Shown: one piece after another, positions 9,757 through 18,476 of the stretch
How the letters are laid out: each line of letters opens with the position of its first letter
How positions within the stretch are numbered: position 1 is the first letter of the stretch
The notes under the pieces: model-generated
Told to the model about the DNA's origin: nothing
Seen by the model: only the letters and a program-made list of their open reading frames with translations
Database searches by the model: none
Made by a program: the position numbers and the translations under genes
Source: Methanomassiliicoccaceae archaeon UBA370
GTDB lineage: Archaea > Thermoplasmatota > Thermoplasmata > Methanomassiliicoccales > Methanomethylophilaceae
Length of the DNA: 64,000 nucleotides
Direction: 5' to 3'
Assembly (NCBI GenBank): GCA_002505345.1
Contig: DAUY01000001.1
Location: 1-64,000 of the forward strand

Positions 9757-11019
9757 ATGGCTGACAAAGAGCACATGAATCTGGTCATCATCGGACACGT
9801 CGACCACGGAAAGTCCACCCTAACCGGTAGGATCCTTCTCGAGACCGGTGCTATCGACCCTCACATCGTAGAGAAATACAAGAAAGAAGCAGAGGAGAAA
9901 GGTAAAGGAACCTTCTATTTCGCATGGGTCATGGATGGCCTCAAGGAAGAGAGGGAGAGAGGAGTCACTATCGACGTGGCGCACAAGAAGTTCTTCACCG
10001 ACAAATACTTCTTTACCGTCATCGACGCTCCCGGCCACCGCGACTTCGTCAAGAACATGATCACGGGAACTTCCCAGGCAGACGCAGCCATCATCACCTG
10101 CTCCGCCATCGAAGGACCTCAGGCACAGACCAAAGAGCACGTGTTCCTCGCGACCACCCTCGGTGTGAAGCAGGTCATCGTGTCCATCAACAAGATGGAC
10201 GCCGTCAAATACGACGAGAAGAAATTCATCGAGGCCAAGGATGCCATGATCAAACTCATGGCCAGCGTAGGCGCAAAGCCCATGGAGGTCATACCCGTTT
10301 CCGCATACATGGGAGACAACATCAAGGTCAAGTCCGCCAACACCCCCTGGTACACCGGACCAACCCTCATTCAGGCGCTCGACAACTTCAAGGTGCCCGA
10401 GAAGCACACCGACAAGCCCCTCAGGCTGCCGGTGCAGGATGTCTACACGATCACCGGTATCGGAACCGTCCCTGTCGGACGCGTCGAGACCGGTGTCCTG
10501 AAGCCCAACATGAAGGTCATCTTCGAGCCCTCCCACATCGTCGGTGAGGTCAAGTCCATCGAAGAGCACCACGAGGTCCTCCCCCAGGCGGTTCCCGGTG
10601 ACAACGTCGGATTCAACGTCCGCGGTGTTGCTAAGAACGATGTAAAGAGGGGAGACGTCGCCGGACCGGTCGACAACCCGCCCTCCGTCGCGAAATCCTT
10701 CGTCGCTCAGATCGTCGTCCTGAACCACCCGTCTGTGATCACAGTCGGATACACGCCCGTGTTCCACTGCCACACGTCCCAGACCGCGTGCAGGGTCACC
10801 GAGCTGATCAAGACCATCGACCCCAAGTCCGGTGCCGTCAAGAAAGAGCACCCTGACTTCATAAAGACCGGTGACATCGCATTCGTAAGGTGCGAGCCCA
10901 CCAAGCCGATGGTCATCGAGACAGCAAAAGAGTACCCGCCCCTCGGAAGGTTCGCCATCCGTGACATGGGACAGACCGTCGCAGCCGGTGCATGCATCGA
11001 GGTTGAGAAGTCCAACTGA
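9757..11019 (+). CDS. tuf: Translation elongation factor EF-1 alpha (EF-Tu)
   Basis: This GTPase delivers aminoacyl-tRNA to the ribosome. The 420 residues have G1 GHVDHGKST, the switch region ERERGVTIDVAH, G3 DAPGHRDF and G4 NKMDA, followed by the two beta-barrel domains (VQDVYTITGIGTVPVGRVETG). The start is certain from AAGGAGAG and the conserved N-terminus. It has its own TATA element after EF-2 and is followed 33 bp later by S10. The usual archaeal order is kept. Confidence 0.97.
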   Translation: MADKEHMNLVIIGHVDHGKSTLTGRILLETGAIDPHIVEKYKKEAEEKGKGTFYFAWVMDGLKEERERGVTIDVAHKKFFTDKYFFTVIDAPGHRDFVKNMITGTSQADAAIITCSAIEGPQAQTKEHVFLATTLGVKQVIVSINKMDAVKYDEKKFIEAKDAMIKLMASVGAKPMEVIPVSAYMGDNIKVKSANTPWYTGPTLIQALDNFKVPEKHTDKPLRLPVQDVYTITGIGTVPVGRVETGVLKPNMKVIFEPSHIVGEVKSIEEHHEVLPQAVPGDNVGFNVRGVAKNDVKRGDVAGPVDNPPSVAKSFVAQIVVLNHPSVITVGYTPVFHCHTSQTACRVTELIKTIDPKSGAVKKEHPDFIKTGDIAFVRCEPTKPMVIETAKEYPPLGRFAIRDMGQTVAAGACIEVEKSN

Positions 11020-11051
11020 GGACTTCCCAGTTAACTAAGCAAGGGATCAAG

Positions 11052-11366
11052 ATGTCACAGCGCGCAAGAATATCTCTAAGCGGGAGCGATCCGGTGAAGG
11101 TCGACAACGTTTGCGGCCAGATCAAGGCGATATCCCAGAGGACCGGAGTGGCCATACGCGGACCTGTTCCGCTGCCCACGAAGAAGCTCAGGGTACCCTG
11201 CAGGAAGAGTCCTGACGGAGAGGGAAGCGAGACATGGGACCACTGGGAGATGCGCATCCACAAGAGGCTCATCGACCTTGATGCCGACGAGCGCGCCCTG
11301 AGGCAGCTCATGAGGATCGACGTCCCCGACGGCGTGAACATCGAGATCGTCCTCCGCAGCACCTGA
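11052..11366 (+). CDS. rps10: 30S ribosomal protein S10
   Basis: S10 belongs to the small-subunit head and is the last gene of the archaeal str operon. The 104 residues include RTGVAIRGPVPLPTKKLRVP and WEMRIHKRLIDLDADERAL, typical of uS10. It starts 32 bp after EF-1 alpha, with AAGGGAT before the ATG. A perfect hairpin with a T-run follows it. Confidence 0.96.
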   Translation: MSQRARISLSGSDPVKVDNVCGQIKAISQRTGVAIRGPVPLPTKKLRVPCRKSPDGEGSETWDHWEMRIHKRLIDLDADERALRQLMRIDVPDGVNIEIVLRST

Positions 11367-11380
11367 AACCGATTTTCCAC

Positions 11381-11419
11381 GGGGCATGGGCCTTCCCATG
11401 CCCCCTTCATTACTTTTTT
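11381..11419 (+). terminator. Hairpin terminator after the str operon
   Basis: GGGGCATGGG and CCCATGCCCC form a perfect 10-bp stem around a CCTT loop (11381-11404). A run of six T residues follows at 11414-11419. It looks like a bacterial intrinsic terminator. Archaeal RNA polymerase can stop on the T-run alone, so the stem may instead protect the mRNA end. Confidence 0.75.
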
Positions 11420-11474
11420 CTAATTTCAGATAATTATATACGGTCGCTCCCGATAGTCCGTTTTGGTAATTCAA

Positions 11475-13121
11475 ATGAGAAGCGACGCCGTGAAAAGCGG
11501 TATAGACAAAGCACCTGCCAGGAGCCTTCTCAGGGCTGACGGCCTGTGCGACGAGGACTTCGATAAACCCTTCATAGGCATAGCAAACTCATGGAATGAG
11601 GTCGTGCCCGGGCACATACACCTCGACAAGCTTGCCGAGGCGGTCAAGGAAGGCATCATAGAGGCCGGCGGATATCCGTTCATGTTCGGGGTGCCCGCGG
11701 TTTGCGACGGCATAGCCATGGGCCACAAGGGGATGAGGTATTCGCTGATATCCCGCGAGGTCATATCCGACTGCTGCGAGGTCATGGTCGAAGGCCATGC
11801 TTTCGACGCATGGGTCGGGATCACGAACTGCGACAAGGTCACTCCAGGCATGCTCATGGCCGCAGGCAGGATGAACGTTCCGGCAATCATGTTGACCGGT
11901 GGCGCAATGGAGGTCGGAAAGGATGGAGACAAAGTCTTAGATCTCCAGTCTGTGTTCGAGGCGCTTGGCGAATATTCGGCGGGGAAGGTCGACGAAGACC
12001 ACGTCAGGAACATAGAATGCAAGGCCTGCCCCGGAAGGGGGAGCTGCTCGGGGCTCTTCACTGCGAACACCATGGCATGCCTTACCGAGACCTTGGGCCT
12101 CAGTCTGACCGGTTGCGCCACATGCATAGCGTCGGATGAGAGAAAGCTCGAGATCGCCAGGGAGACCGGACGTAAGGCCGTCAAACTGGCACTGTCGAAC
12201 ACCCGCCCCCGCGACATAGTAACCAAGGCCTCCTTCAGGAACGCCATAAGGGTCGACATGGCGATCGGAGGCTCCACAAACACGGCCCTTCACATACCGG
12301 CGATATCGAAGGATTTCGGTGTACCCGTCACTCTTGACGATTTCGACAAGATATCAAGGGATGTTTCCCACATAACGAGCCTGAGGCCGTCCGGACCCTA
12401 CAGCATCGCCGACCTGGATTCAGCGGGTGGCATACCTGCGGTCATGAACAGGCTGAAGGATGTCCTGGAGGACGCCCAAACGGTCAACGGCAGGAGCATC
12501 TCTGAGATCGCAGGGTCGGCCAGGGTGACGAAGCCCGAAATAATACGGCCTTTGGACAATCCATTCCACGCACAGGGAGGGATAGCGGTCCTGAAAGGCA
12601 ACATAGCTCCGATGGGATCTGTGGTTAAACAGTCTGCGGTCAGCCCGGAGATGATGAAGTTCTCGGGACGCGCAAGGGTCTTCGACGGTGAATCCCAGGC
12701 GACAGAGGCGATAGTTTCGGGATCGATAGTCCCGGGCGATGTTGTTATAATAAGGTATGAGGGCCCCAAGGGCGCCCCGGGAATGCCTGAGATGCTTTCA
12801 CCCACCAGCTTGATAGTCGGAAGGGGGCTCGGAGGATCCGTTGCGCTTATTACCGACGGAAGGTTTTCGGGCGCATCGAGGGGCGGGGCCATTGGGCACG
12901 TTTCCCCCGAAGCCTACGAAGGCGGTCCGATCGCGGCTGTAAGGGACGGTGACATAATCGACATCGATATTCCCGCAAGGAGACTTGATGTTCGGCTGTC
13001 CGATTCTCAGATCAAAGAGCGCATGTCCAAGGTCCAGAGGGTGGAGCGTCCCGTAACGGGCGCCCAGAGCAAATACAGGAAACTGGTAACAAACGGAGCC
13101 AACGGCGCCTACCTCGAATGA
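11475..13121 (+). CDS. ilvD: Dihydroxy-acid dehydratase
   Basis: IlvD catalyses the last common step of branched-chain amino-acid synthesis, turning 2,3-dihydroxyisovalerate into 2-ketoisovalerate. It carries an Fe-S cluster; the ligands appear in GITNCDKVTPG and CPGRGSCSGLFTANTM. Other marks are AIGGSTNTALH and TDGRFSGASRGG, the latter with the lysine/serine active-site region. At 548 residues it is family-typical. The ATG at 11475 is chosen; a TATA-like ATTATATAC near 11431-11439 predicts a very short leader. A TTG 12 bp upstream is less likely. The gene is followed closely by two PH-domain membrane genes, with no clear functional link. Confidence 0.95.
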   Translation: MRSDAVKSGIDKAPARSLLRADGLCDEDFDKPFIGIANSWNEVVPGHIHLDKLAEAVKEGIIEAGGYPFMFGVPAVCDGIAMGHKGMRYSLISREVISDCCEVMVEGHAFDAWVGITNCDKVTPGMLMAAGRMNVPAIMLTGGAMEVGKDGDKVLDLQSVFEALGEYSAGKVDEDHVRNIECKACPGRGSCSGLFTANTMACLTETLGLSLTGCATCIASDERKLEIARETGRKAVKLALSNTRPRDIVTKASFRNAIRVDMAIGGSTNTALHIPAISKDFGVPVTLDDFDKISRDVSHITSLRPSGPYSIADLDSAGGIPAVMNRLKDVLEDAQTVNGRSISEIAGSARVTKPEIIRPLDNPFHAQGGIAVLKGNIAPMGSVVKQSAVSPEMMKFSGRARVFDGESQATEAIVSGSIVPGDVVIIRYEGPKGAPGMPEMLSPTSLIVGRGLGGSVALITDGRFSGASRGGAIGHVSPEAYEGGPIAAVRDGDIIDIDIPARRLDVRLSDSQIKERMSKVQRVERPVTGAQSKYRKLVTNGANGAYLE

Positions 13122-13132
13122 CGCGTGATGAG

Positions 13133-13648
13133 ATGTCCAATGAATTCAAGGTCGACGAGAACGGGCTTACAACCGACGGATACCATGTACTTCCGAGACG
13201 GTCCGTCGGGTCCATGTACATCGGCAACGTCATCATTCTGGCAATATTGTCTGCCATAGTCTATGTCGTATATGCATATTCATCGCAATATTACGAGGTT
13301 CCGAGCACCTACAAGTTGGCGATGCTGATAGCCTATGCGCTGGTCGCAGCATATCTGGCACTCGGGCCCTTGGTATACTATGCCCGATACAGATATAGGA
13401 TCGACGGCGATAGGATAGACATACGCAAGGGGATATTGGTAATATCCCACACAGTTGTGCCCATAGAGAGGGTGCATCAGCTGGAGGTCGCCAGAGGGCC
13501 TATAAACAACCTTTTCCGTCTGGCAGATGTAACGATAACCACTGCAGGCGGAATAGCCAGTATACAATATCTTGAGATACCCGTTGCCGAAGAGATCGCC
13601 GACAGTCTAAACGCTTACATAAACGACATCCTGAGGAAGAGAGAATGA
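13133..13648 (+). CDS. PH-domain membrane protein, YdbS-like
   Basis: This 171-residue protein has two N-terminal membrane helices (about 28-46 and 58-78) and a cytoplasmic bacterial PH domain (PF03703 type) from about 85 to 160. The PH domain contains YRIDGDRIDIRKGIL, the VVPIERVHQLEV strand and FRLADVTITTAGG. YdbS/YdbT pairs are conserved in bacteria and some archaea; their job is not firmly known. The start is set at 13133, with GTGATG just upstream; an ATG at 13118 overlaps the ilvD stop and is an alternative. Its last codons overlap the ATG of the larger partner gene. Confidence 0.85.
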   Translation: MSNEFKVDENGLTTDGYHVLPRRSVGSMYIGNVIILAILSAIVYVVYAYSSQYYEVPSTYKLAMLIAYALVAAYLALGPLVYYARYRYRIDGDRIDIRKGILVISHTVVPIERVHQLEVARGPINNLFRLADVTITTAGGIASIQYLEIPVAEEIADSLNAYINDILRKRE

Positions 13649-15210
13649 ACGGAGAGGACGAAGCGGGGTCTGCATCGGAGGCGGCCCCCCGCTTCGAACG
13701 GATAACTGCGGATGAAGAGTTCACACAACACCCTATAAAGGTGGTGGAGGGAGTGCTGCAGTCGGTCTTCATCTCGGCGGTCATGGTGTTCAGTTTTTAC
13801 TTCTCGATCATGGACGCAGACAAAGAGATCGCCGAAAAGTATTCCTTGTACATCTCTCTGGCGATCTTCATCTCGATACTCGGCGCAATGACATGGGTCT
13901 CTTACTGGCGCTGGAGGAGGACCACAATCAGGTTCGGGGAGAACGAGTTGACCGTGTTCCGCGACACCGTGTTCAAGAAGCAGACAAGGATCGCATATTC
14001 TAAGATAGCTTCCACCAACGTAAACTGCGGGATCATCAACAGGATGACCGATACCTCGAGGCTCATGATTAACATCAACAGCAGCGTCAACGCATTCTCT
14101 CCGGAGTTGACGCTCACTTTCAGTACCGAGGTTTCAGACAGGATCAGGGCGAACCTTTCGCAGAAGATGTACAAGAACAACGTCATTCCGGCGGACGAGC
14201 CCGACACACCATCGATAGTCACCATAACAAAGGCGGACGTGGTGCTCCATGGGCTTCTATCGCAACCTACCGCTTCCGCGATATTCGGAATCATCATGTT
14301 CTTCTTCGGAATATATCAGATGATCACAACGACGGGCGATTTCGTCTCGGGCATCGTCGCTATCACACTTGCACTCTTCTCTTATGTCGTACCCGTAGTA
14401 GCGATGATATTCCATTACTCCAACTACAAGATATACAGGGCAGGGGACACGATCTACATCAGCCACGGTTTCATCAGGACCTATCGCAAGTCTTTCAAAG
14501 TCTCGAAGATCAATGCCGTCCGTATCAGAAGCCCGCTTGTACCCAGGCTCATAAAGAGATACATGCTGGACGCGGAGGTCGTAGGCCTTGCCGCAAGCGA
14601 TGGAGATAACAGCAGCAACAGGTCCCCCCTTCTGTGTCCCATGAAAGATAGGGGCACCATCGAGAAGGTCATGTCCGCGATCGTGCCGGAATTCGTATAC
14701 GATGTGGAAATGAAGAATCAGCCCAGAGAGGCGGCGAAACCGATATTCATCCGAGCCGCCATCTGGTCCCTTGTATTTGCGGCCGCAGCATTCCTGTTCT
14801 ACGACACGATGGTCAACCTGCCGGAGACAGAAGGTATCTCCATGGGATACATAGCCGCAGCGGTGATATCCGTGTCGGCCGTCGTGGTTGCGGGGCTTTT
14901 CGTGAACGGGGTGATGTCCCGCAGGATAGTCCAGTATGGGAGAGGCGAAGACAAGTTCACATTCCTTGTGGGGGTGGTCGACCGCAAGATAACCACCATG
15001 AGTTTTGACAAGGTTCAGATGGCCGAGGTAGAGGGCGGGCCGTTATCGAGGCCTTACGGGCTTGCCAGATGCAAGATCAGTCTTCTTTCCTCCATCGGAT
15101 CGCAGAACATCCGGTCAGGGTATTTCGACGCGGAGGAGCTCGAGTCCATCTCCGAGGAAGTGGTGGCCAGGATCAAGGACGGACGCTACGATTACAGAAA
15201 ATACCTGTGA
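13645..15210 (+). CDS. PH-domain membrane protein, YdbT-like
   Basis: This is the larger partner of the preceding gene, which it overlaps by 4 bp (ATGA). The 521 residues contain three pairs of membrane segments (about 36-55/68-88, 207-225/232-255 and 372-390/400-420), each followed by a bacterial PH-like domain. Copies of the signature are IRFGENELTVFRDTVFKKQ, YRAGDTIYISHGFI and FLVGVVDRKITTMSFDKVQ. This 2TM-PH threefold layout is the YdbT architecture. The pair probably forms one membrane complex. Function is unknown. Confidence 0.85.
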   Translation: MNGEDEAGSASEAAPRFERITADEEFTQHPIKVVEGVLQSVFISAVMVFSFYFSIMDADKEIAEKYSLYISLAIFISILGAMTWVSYWRWRRTTIRFGENELTVFRDTVFKKQTRIAYSKIASTNVNCGIINRMTDTSRLMININSSVNAFSPELTLTFSTEVSDRIRANLSQKMYKNNVIPADEPDTPSIVTITKADVVLHGLLSQPTASAIFGIIMFFFGIYQMITTTGDFVSGIVAITLALFSYVVPVVAMIFHYSNYKIYRAGDTIYISHGFIRTYRKSFKVSKINAVRIRSPLVPRLIKRYMLDAEVVGLAASDGDNSSNRSPLLCPMKDRGTIEKVMSAIVPEFVYDVEMKNQPREAAKPIFIRAAIWSLVFAAAAFLFYDTMVNLPETEGISMGYIAAAVISVSAVVVAGLFVNGVMSRRIVQYGRGEDKFTFLVGVVDRKITTMSFDKVQMAEVEGGPLSRPYGLARCKISLLSSIGSQNIRSGYFDAEELESISEEVVARIKDGRYDYRKYL

Positions 15211-15468
15211 TTATTCCTGAATCCGGCATGACCAGGATATGAGGAGCTTCGCGAGCTCCTCTGCGGAATCCTCATCCAGATCTTCCTCGGCGGCGGCCCT
15301 GCGATATCTGGATATGACGGTTTTCTCAACATCTCCGTCGTGGATCGGTATTCCTGCGGTCTTTTTGTTCCTGCCGATCTCATAGGCGGTCTGCATCCTG
15401 TCGGCCACAAGAGATACTATTTTCAAATCGATTAATGCGATCTTCTCCCTTAATTCTTCGTTGTCCAT
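15211..15468 (-). CDS. Chorismate mutase, AroQ type (small)
   Basis: This is an 85-residue all-helical protein matching monofunctional AroQ chorismate mutase, which converts chorismate to prephenate. The N-terminal helix has EELREKIALIDLKIVSLVADR, with the active-site Arg (R25-equivalent in ADRM). A second helix region carries AYEIGRNKK. The start ATG overlaps the chorismate synthase stop (TGATG), with GGAGAGG upstream. It follows the enzyme that makes its substrate. A second chorismate mutase domain is fused to TyrA at 24.7 kb. Confidence 0.85.
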   Translation of the reverse strand: MDNEELREKIALIDLKIVSLVADRMQTAYEIGRNKKTAGIPIHDGDVEKTVISRYRRAAAEEDLDEDSAEELAKLLISWSCRIQE

Positions 15469-16520
15469 CAAAATCCTCTCCTGATCTGGTCTGCTATCAC
15501 CAATGCGGCCATCGATTCGACCACCACGGCGGCCCTGGGAACTATGCACGGATCGTGCCTGCCGGCGACCTTTATGCCTGCATCGGCGCCGGTCCTGAGG
15601 TCTACGGTGTGCTGGGGCTTTGATATCGAAGGAGTTGGCTTGAACACCGCGCGGAACAGCAACGGAGCGCCGTCGCTCATTCCTCCGACTATTCCGCCCA
15701 GGTTGTTGCTCATCGTTCTCACCCCGTCGCGGTAGCAATACTGATCATTGCTCTGGGACCCTCTCATCCCGGCAAGGGAGAATCCTTTTCCGAACTCGAC
15801 CCCCTTGCATGCAGGGATACTGAAAACAGCCCTCGCAAGCTCCGAATCCAGGGCCTCGAACCATATCCCTCCGAATCCTATGGGAAGTCCCGAAACGAGG
15901 CATTCCGTGATCCCGCCTACGCTGTCTCCTTCCTCGGAAGCGCGCATTATCTCTTCCCTCATGGCCCCGTCAAGGTCCTCAGTACAGGCTCGGGAGGCGA
16001 ATGCTTCGGAGCCTTTCACATCATCGAAGCCCCTTTCCTCCGGGTCTGACACTGCGCCTATGGACCTGGTGAATGCAGATATGCGGATCCCGTAAGCTGA
16101 CAAGAACTGCCTGGCTATGCTTCCTCCGGCAACTACCGCAGACGTCATGCGACCGGAGAAAACTCCCCCTCCCATGCAGTTCAATCCTTTCACTGCGGCA
16201 GGAAGGTCGGCATGGCCCGGACGGGGAGTGTGCTCGTATTGCGAATAATCAGAATCTCTCACGTTGGTGTTGGGTATCCTGATCAGGATGGGGGAGCCGT
16301 CTGCTTCCGAAGCCCTGACCCCAGATACGATTTCCGGTATGTCAGGTTCTTTTCGGGGAGTCCCTATTCCTGCGGAAGGTTTTCTCAGCGTCATGTATTT
16401 CATGATCAGATCGTAATCAACAGGCGTTCCGGCGGGAATACCCTCCAGGACGCATCCGACGTAAGGGCCGTGGCTGCTACCAAAAAGAGTAAATTTTAAC
16501 TTCTCCCCCAACTGGAACAT
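15468..16520 (-). CDS. aroC: Chorismate synthase
   Basis: Chorismate synthase makes chorismate from EPSP with reduced FMN, the last step of the shikimate pathway. The 350 residues show FTLFGSSHGPYVGC at the start, then RPGHADLPA, GGGVFSGRMTSAVVAGG and the MSNNLGGIVGGMSDG FMN region. The start is set at 16520; a TATA-like AGATAATA about 25 bp upstream suggests a leaderless mRNA, and the longer reading adds 16 unlikely residues. The next gene, chorismate mutase, is translationally coupled. The upstream region holds three inverted repeats. Confidence 0.95.
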   Translation of the reverse strand: MFQLGEKLKFTLFGSSHGPYVGCVLEGIPAGTPVDYDLIMKYMTLRKPSAGIGTPRKEPDIPEIVSGVRASEADGSPILIRIPNTNVRDSDYSQYEHTPRPGHADLPAAVKGLNCMGGGVFSGRMTSAVVAGGSIARQFLSAYGIRISAFTRSIGAVSDPEERGFDDVKGSEAFASRACTEDLDGAMREEIMRASEEGDSVGGITECLVSGLPIGFGGIWFEALDSELARAVFSIPACKGVEFGKGFSLAGMRGSQSNDQYCYRDGVRTMSNNLGGIVGGMSDGAPLLFRAVFKPTPSISKPQHTVDLRTGADAGIKVAGRHDPCIVPRAAVVVESMAALVIADQIRRGF

Positions 16521-16589
16521 GAAGCAACAATACAGTAGTATTATCTGATGATTTCGGAAATAATTCATTTTTGATTATTATATGATTTT

Positions 16590-16623
16590 TACGATTATCG
16601 TATCATTTAAACGATATTTCGTT
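16590..16623. promoter_or_regulatory. Paired palindromes upstream of aroC
   Basis: TACGATTATCGTA (16590-16602) is a perfect 13-bp palindrome. AACGATATTTCGTT (16610-16623) is a 5-bp inverted repeat with a 4-nt spacer. Their centres are about 20 bp apart, two helical turns. They lie 70-105 bp upstream of the aroC start in an AT-rich stretch. A third repeat, ATGTAA...TTACAT, lies at 16642-16663. A regulator operator is a reasonable guess, not shown. Confidence 0.4.
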
Positions 16624-16657
16624 ATTTTTGTATTTAGATGGATGTAACTATGGAAAA

Positions 16658-16894
16658 TTACATATATTGATTATGTACTATAAGTTGTTGCACGCGCGGG
16701 GATCGCACGGGTGAACCAAAGACAATGGAAAACTCGCTACGGAGTATTTCTGTGTCCGAACACCCCGAGCCCTGCAGCATGTAAGCGACGGTCGTGACAT
16801 CCTTGATGGAATCGGCTGATTTCTTATGTGCAAAGAATCCTTCGAGGATGAAGCGTTGGCGTCCGACAAGCATAGTAAACTCCAACCGGGGCAT
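16658..16894 (-). CDS. Doubtful 78-aa ORF between aroC and aroK
   Basis: I do not recognise this reading frame. Its middle (SADSIKDVTTVAYMLQGSGCS) could be helical. It lacks a clear ribosome-binding site, and other frames here are also open. The 461 bp between aroC and aroK otherwise hold only the AT-rich aroC promoter side with its inverted repeats. A decayed gene remnant or chance ORF is as likely as a real gene. Confidence 0.2.
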   Translation of the reverse strand: MPRLEFTMLVGRQRFILEGFFAHKKSADSIKDVTTVAYMLQGSGCSDTEILRSEFSIVFGSPVRSPRVQQLIVHNQYM

Positions 16895-16981
16895 TTCCGT
16901 ATGATGCCGGCGACCTATCGTAAGGCCCTGCGCGTGCTATTCTGAGTTTCCTGTTTTACAGCTGGGTTGCTGTTTATGTTT

Positions 16982-17830
16982 TCATCGGACCTCGTTCAGT
17001 CTTCGGGTCTCTGTCACGATTACGTGTTCAAGTCCCGTATCTCTGAGGAAACTTCCCGCCGTGCCACGTTTGAGCAATATTGCCGTCGATGGCCCCGAAC
17101 CCGATATCCCCGCCCCGAGCGCCCCTGCCTTCAGCGACATCTCTGCCACACTGTTATCGAGTCCTGATGCCTCTGCTATTATCCGTCCGTTGAGCGTCAT
17201 CGCCGTCAAGGGATCTGTCCTCGCAATGGCTATTGCACCCTTTTGGGCTTCGGCGGCCCTTCTCAAAGGCCCGAGGTCGATCGTCTCCTTGCGGATCTTC
17301 CTGTCCGGTATGTGGAGCACAACATCGTATTTCGGTATGTCTTCGATGAAGATGATGCTGTCCGTCTTGTTGTCGGTCATAACCAATCCTCCGTATTGGC
17401 ACCCGCATGCATCATCGAACGACCCGGTCCTCGTGACCTTTGCAGCCCTCGCGCACTCCACACCGATTTTTATGACAGTAAGCGGATCGGTTACAAAGCC
17501 GAGCTCGGCGAAGACCGCCGTTATTATCGAATTGCATGCGGAGCTGGAGCTCTTCAGGCCCCTCGACGGGGGCGTTTCAGAAAGGGTCCGGAGATGCCAG
17601 CATTCCGGCTCCTCCGTGCCGACAGCCCTGTAGGCAGCAGAGACGCAGAGTTCAGCCAGCAGCGTCGATTCTCCCGGGTCGTTCACTATCTCGACCTTAC
17701 GTCCTTCCCCACCGGGGGTGAAATCCGAACGTGTGGTCAGCATCGTGCCCATAGTCGCGCCCACTCCTCCGGGCATCGCGTTAATCACAGAAACAGCTCC
17801 CCAGGATATGCCAGTCGCCAATCGTTTCAA
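16982..17830 (-). CDS. aroK: Archaeal shikimate kinase, GHMP family
   Basis: This enzyme phosphorylates shikimate. It is not homologous to bacterial AroK; archaea use a GHMP-superfamily protein. The 282 residues show the substrate-side INAMPGGVGATMG, the ATP loop ETPPSRGLKSSSSACN, and the C-terminal GAGISGSGPSTAIL glycine motif. It lies 461 bp upstream of aroC on the same strand, two steps before it in the pathway. It is likely a separate transcript. Confidence 0.93.
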   Translation of the reverse strand: MKRLATGISWGAVSVINAMPGGVGATMGTMLTTRSDFTPGGEGRKVEIVNDPGESTLLAELCVSAAYRAVGTEEPECWHLRTLSETPPSRGLKSSSSACNSIITAVFAELGFVTDPLTVIKIGVECARAAKVTRTGSFDDACGCQYGGLVMTDNKTDSIIFIEDIPKYDVVLHIPDRKIRKETIDLGPLRRAAEAQKGAIAIARTDPLTAMTLNGRIIAEASGLDNSVAEMSLKAGALGAGISGSGPSTAILLKRGTAGSFLRDTGLEHVIVTETRRLNEVR

Positions 17831-17917
17831 CTCCTGACGGCCTCACCGTCATCGTCATGCTCGTATCCGATGTAAGACGAAAGTTATATAATATTCAGCT
17901 AGATTGCCTTCTCCAGT

Positions 17918-17990
17918 GGGCTGGTAGATCAGCTGGAAGATCGCTTGCTTTGCAAGCAAGAAGTCGCGAGTTCAAATCTCGCCCAGTCCA
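17918..17990 (+). tRNA. tRNA-Ala (TGC)
   Basis: This is a 73-nt cloverleaf. The acceptor GGGCTGG pairs with CCAGTCC, the anticodon stem CTTGC/GCAAG encloses TTTGCAA (anticodon TGC), and the T-arm has GTTCAAATC. CCA is not encoded. A clear TATA box, TTATATAAT, lies at about 17884-17892. It stands alone rather than in the 16S-23S spacer. Confidence 0.96.
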
Positions 17991-18074
17991 CCTCGTTTCT
18001 TTAAATTCTCCCTGCTGTTTTCCGGGGATGTCGGAATCTGAACCCGTTTGACGACCGCTCTTTAAGTATTGCGG

Positions 18075-18476
18075 TTATCGTTTTTCATTTTTGAGGCAGT
18101 CGGGGCAGAGCCCCCTGAGGACGACCCAGTGTCCGTGAACTTCGGCGCCTTCCGGGGGCACGATCCTTGAATCGACGTCCATGCCGGGAGGGATGTCCAC
18201 ATCCATCACCTTCTCGCAGATCTCGCACATGAAGTGGAAGTGGTCGCCGGTCCTGCAGTCGAATCTGTCGACGCTGCCAGCAGTCTGCACGCGACTTATC
18301 AGGCCCTGCTGGGAGAGGAGCTTGAGATTCCTATATACCGTGCCCCGGCTGATGTGCGGGTCCGTACCTCGGGCCTCCTTATACACCTCGTCGGCGCTGG
18401 GATGGTCGTGCCTGTTCCTGACCGTGTCAAGAACCAATTTCCTCTGGGGAGTGTTCCTATAGTGTATCGCCCGCAT
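18075..18476 (-). CDS. perR: PerR/Fur-family metal-dependent regulator
   Basis: This 133-residue Fur-family repressor has an N-terminal winged helix (about 5-80, with RGTVYRNLKLLSQQGLI) and a C-terminal metal domain. The metal-sensing segment GDHFHFMCEICEKVMDVD matches the PerR His/Asp site. Structural zinc is held by CEIC and CPDC. The order catalase-DUF454-perR on one strand makes it the likely peroxide sensor of the operon, with self-control through the palindrome before the catalase gene. AGGTGG precedes the ATG, which lies inside the end of the DUF454 gene. Confidence 0.88.
   Translation of the reverse strand: MRAIHYRNTPQRKLVLDTVRNRHDHPSADEVYKEARGTDPHISRGTVYRNLKLLSQQGLISRVQTAGSVDRFDCRTGDHFHFMCEICEKVMDVDIPPGMDVDSRIVPPEGAEVHGHWVVLRGLCPDCLKNEKR

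Noticed and set aside
9820..10851. 343-aa minus-strand frame opposite EF-1 alpha
   Set aside because: It mirrors EF-1 alpha codons, lacks a ribosome-binding site and has a low-complexity Asp/Leu/Val composition.
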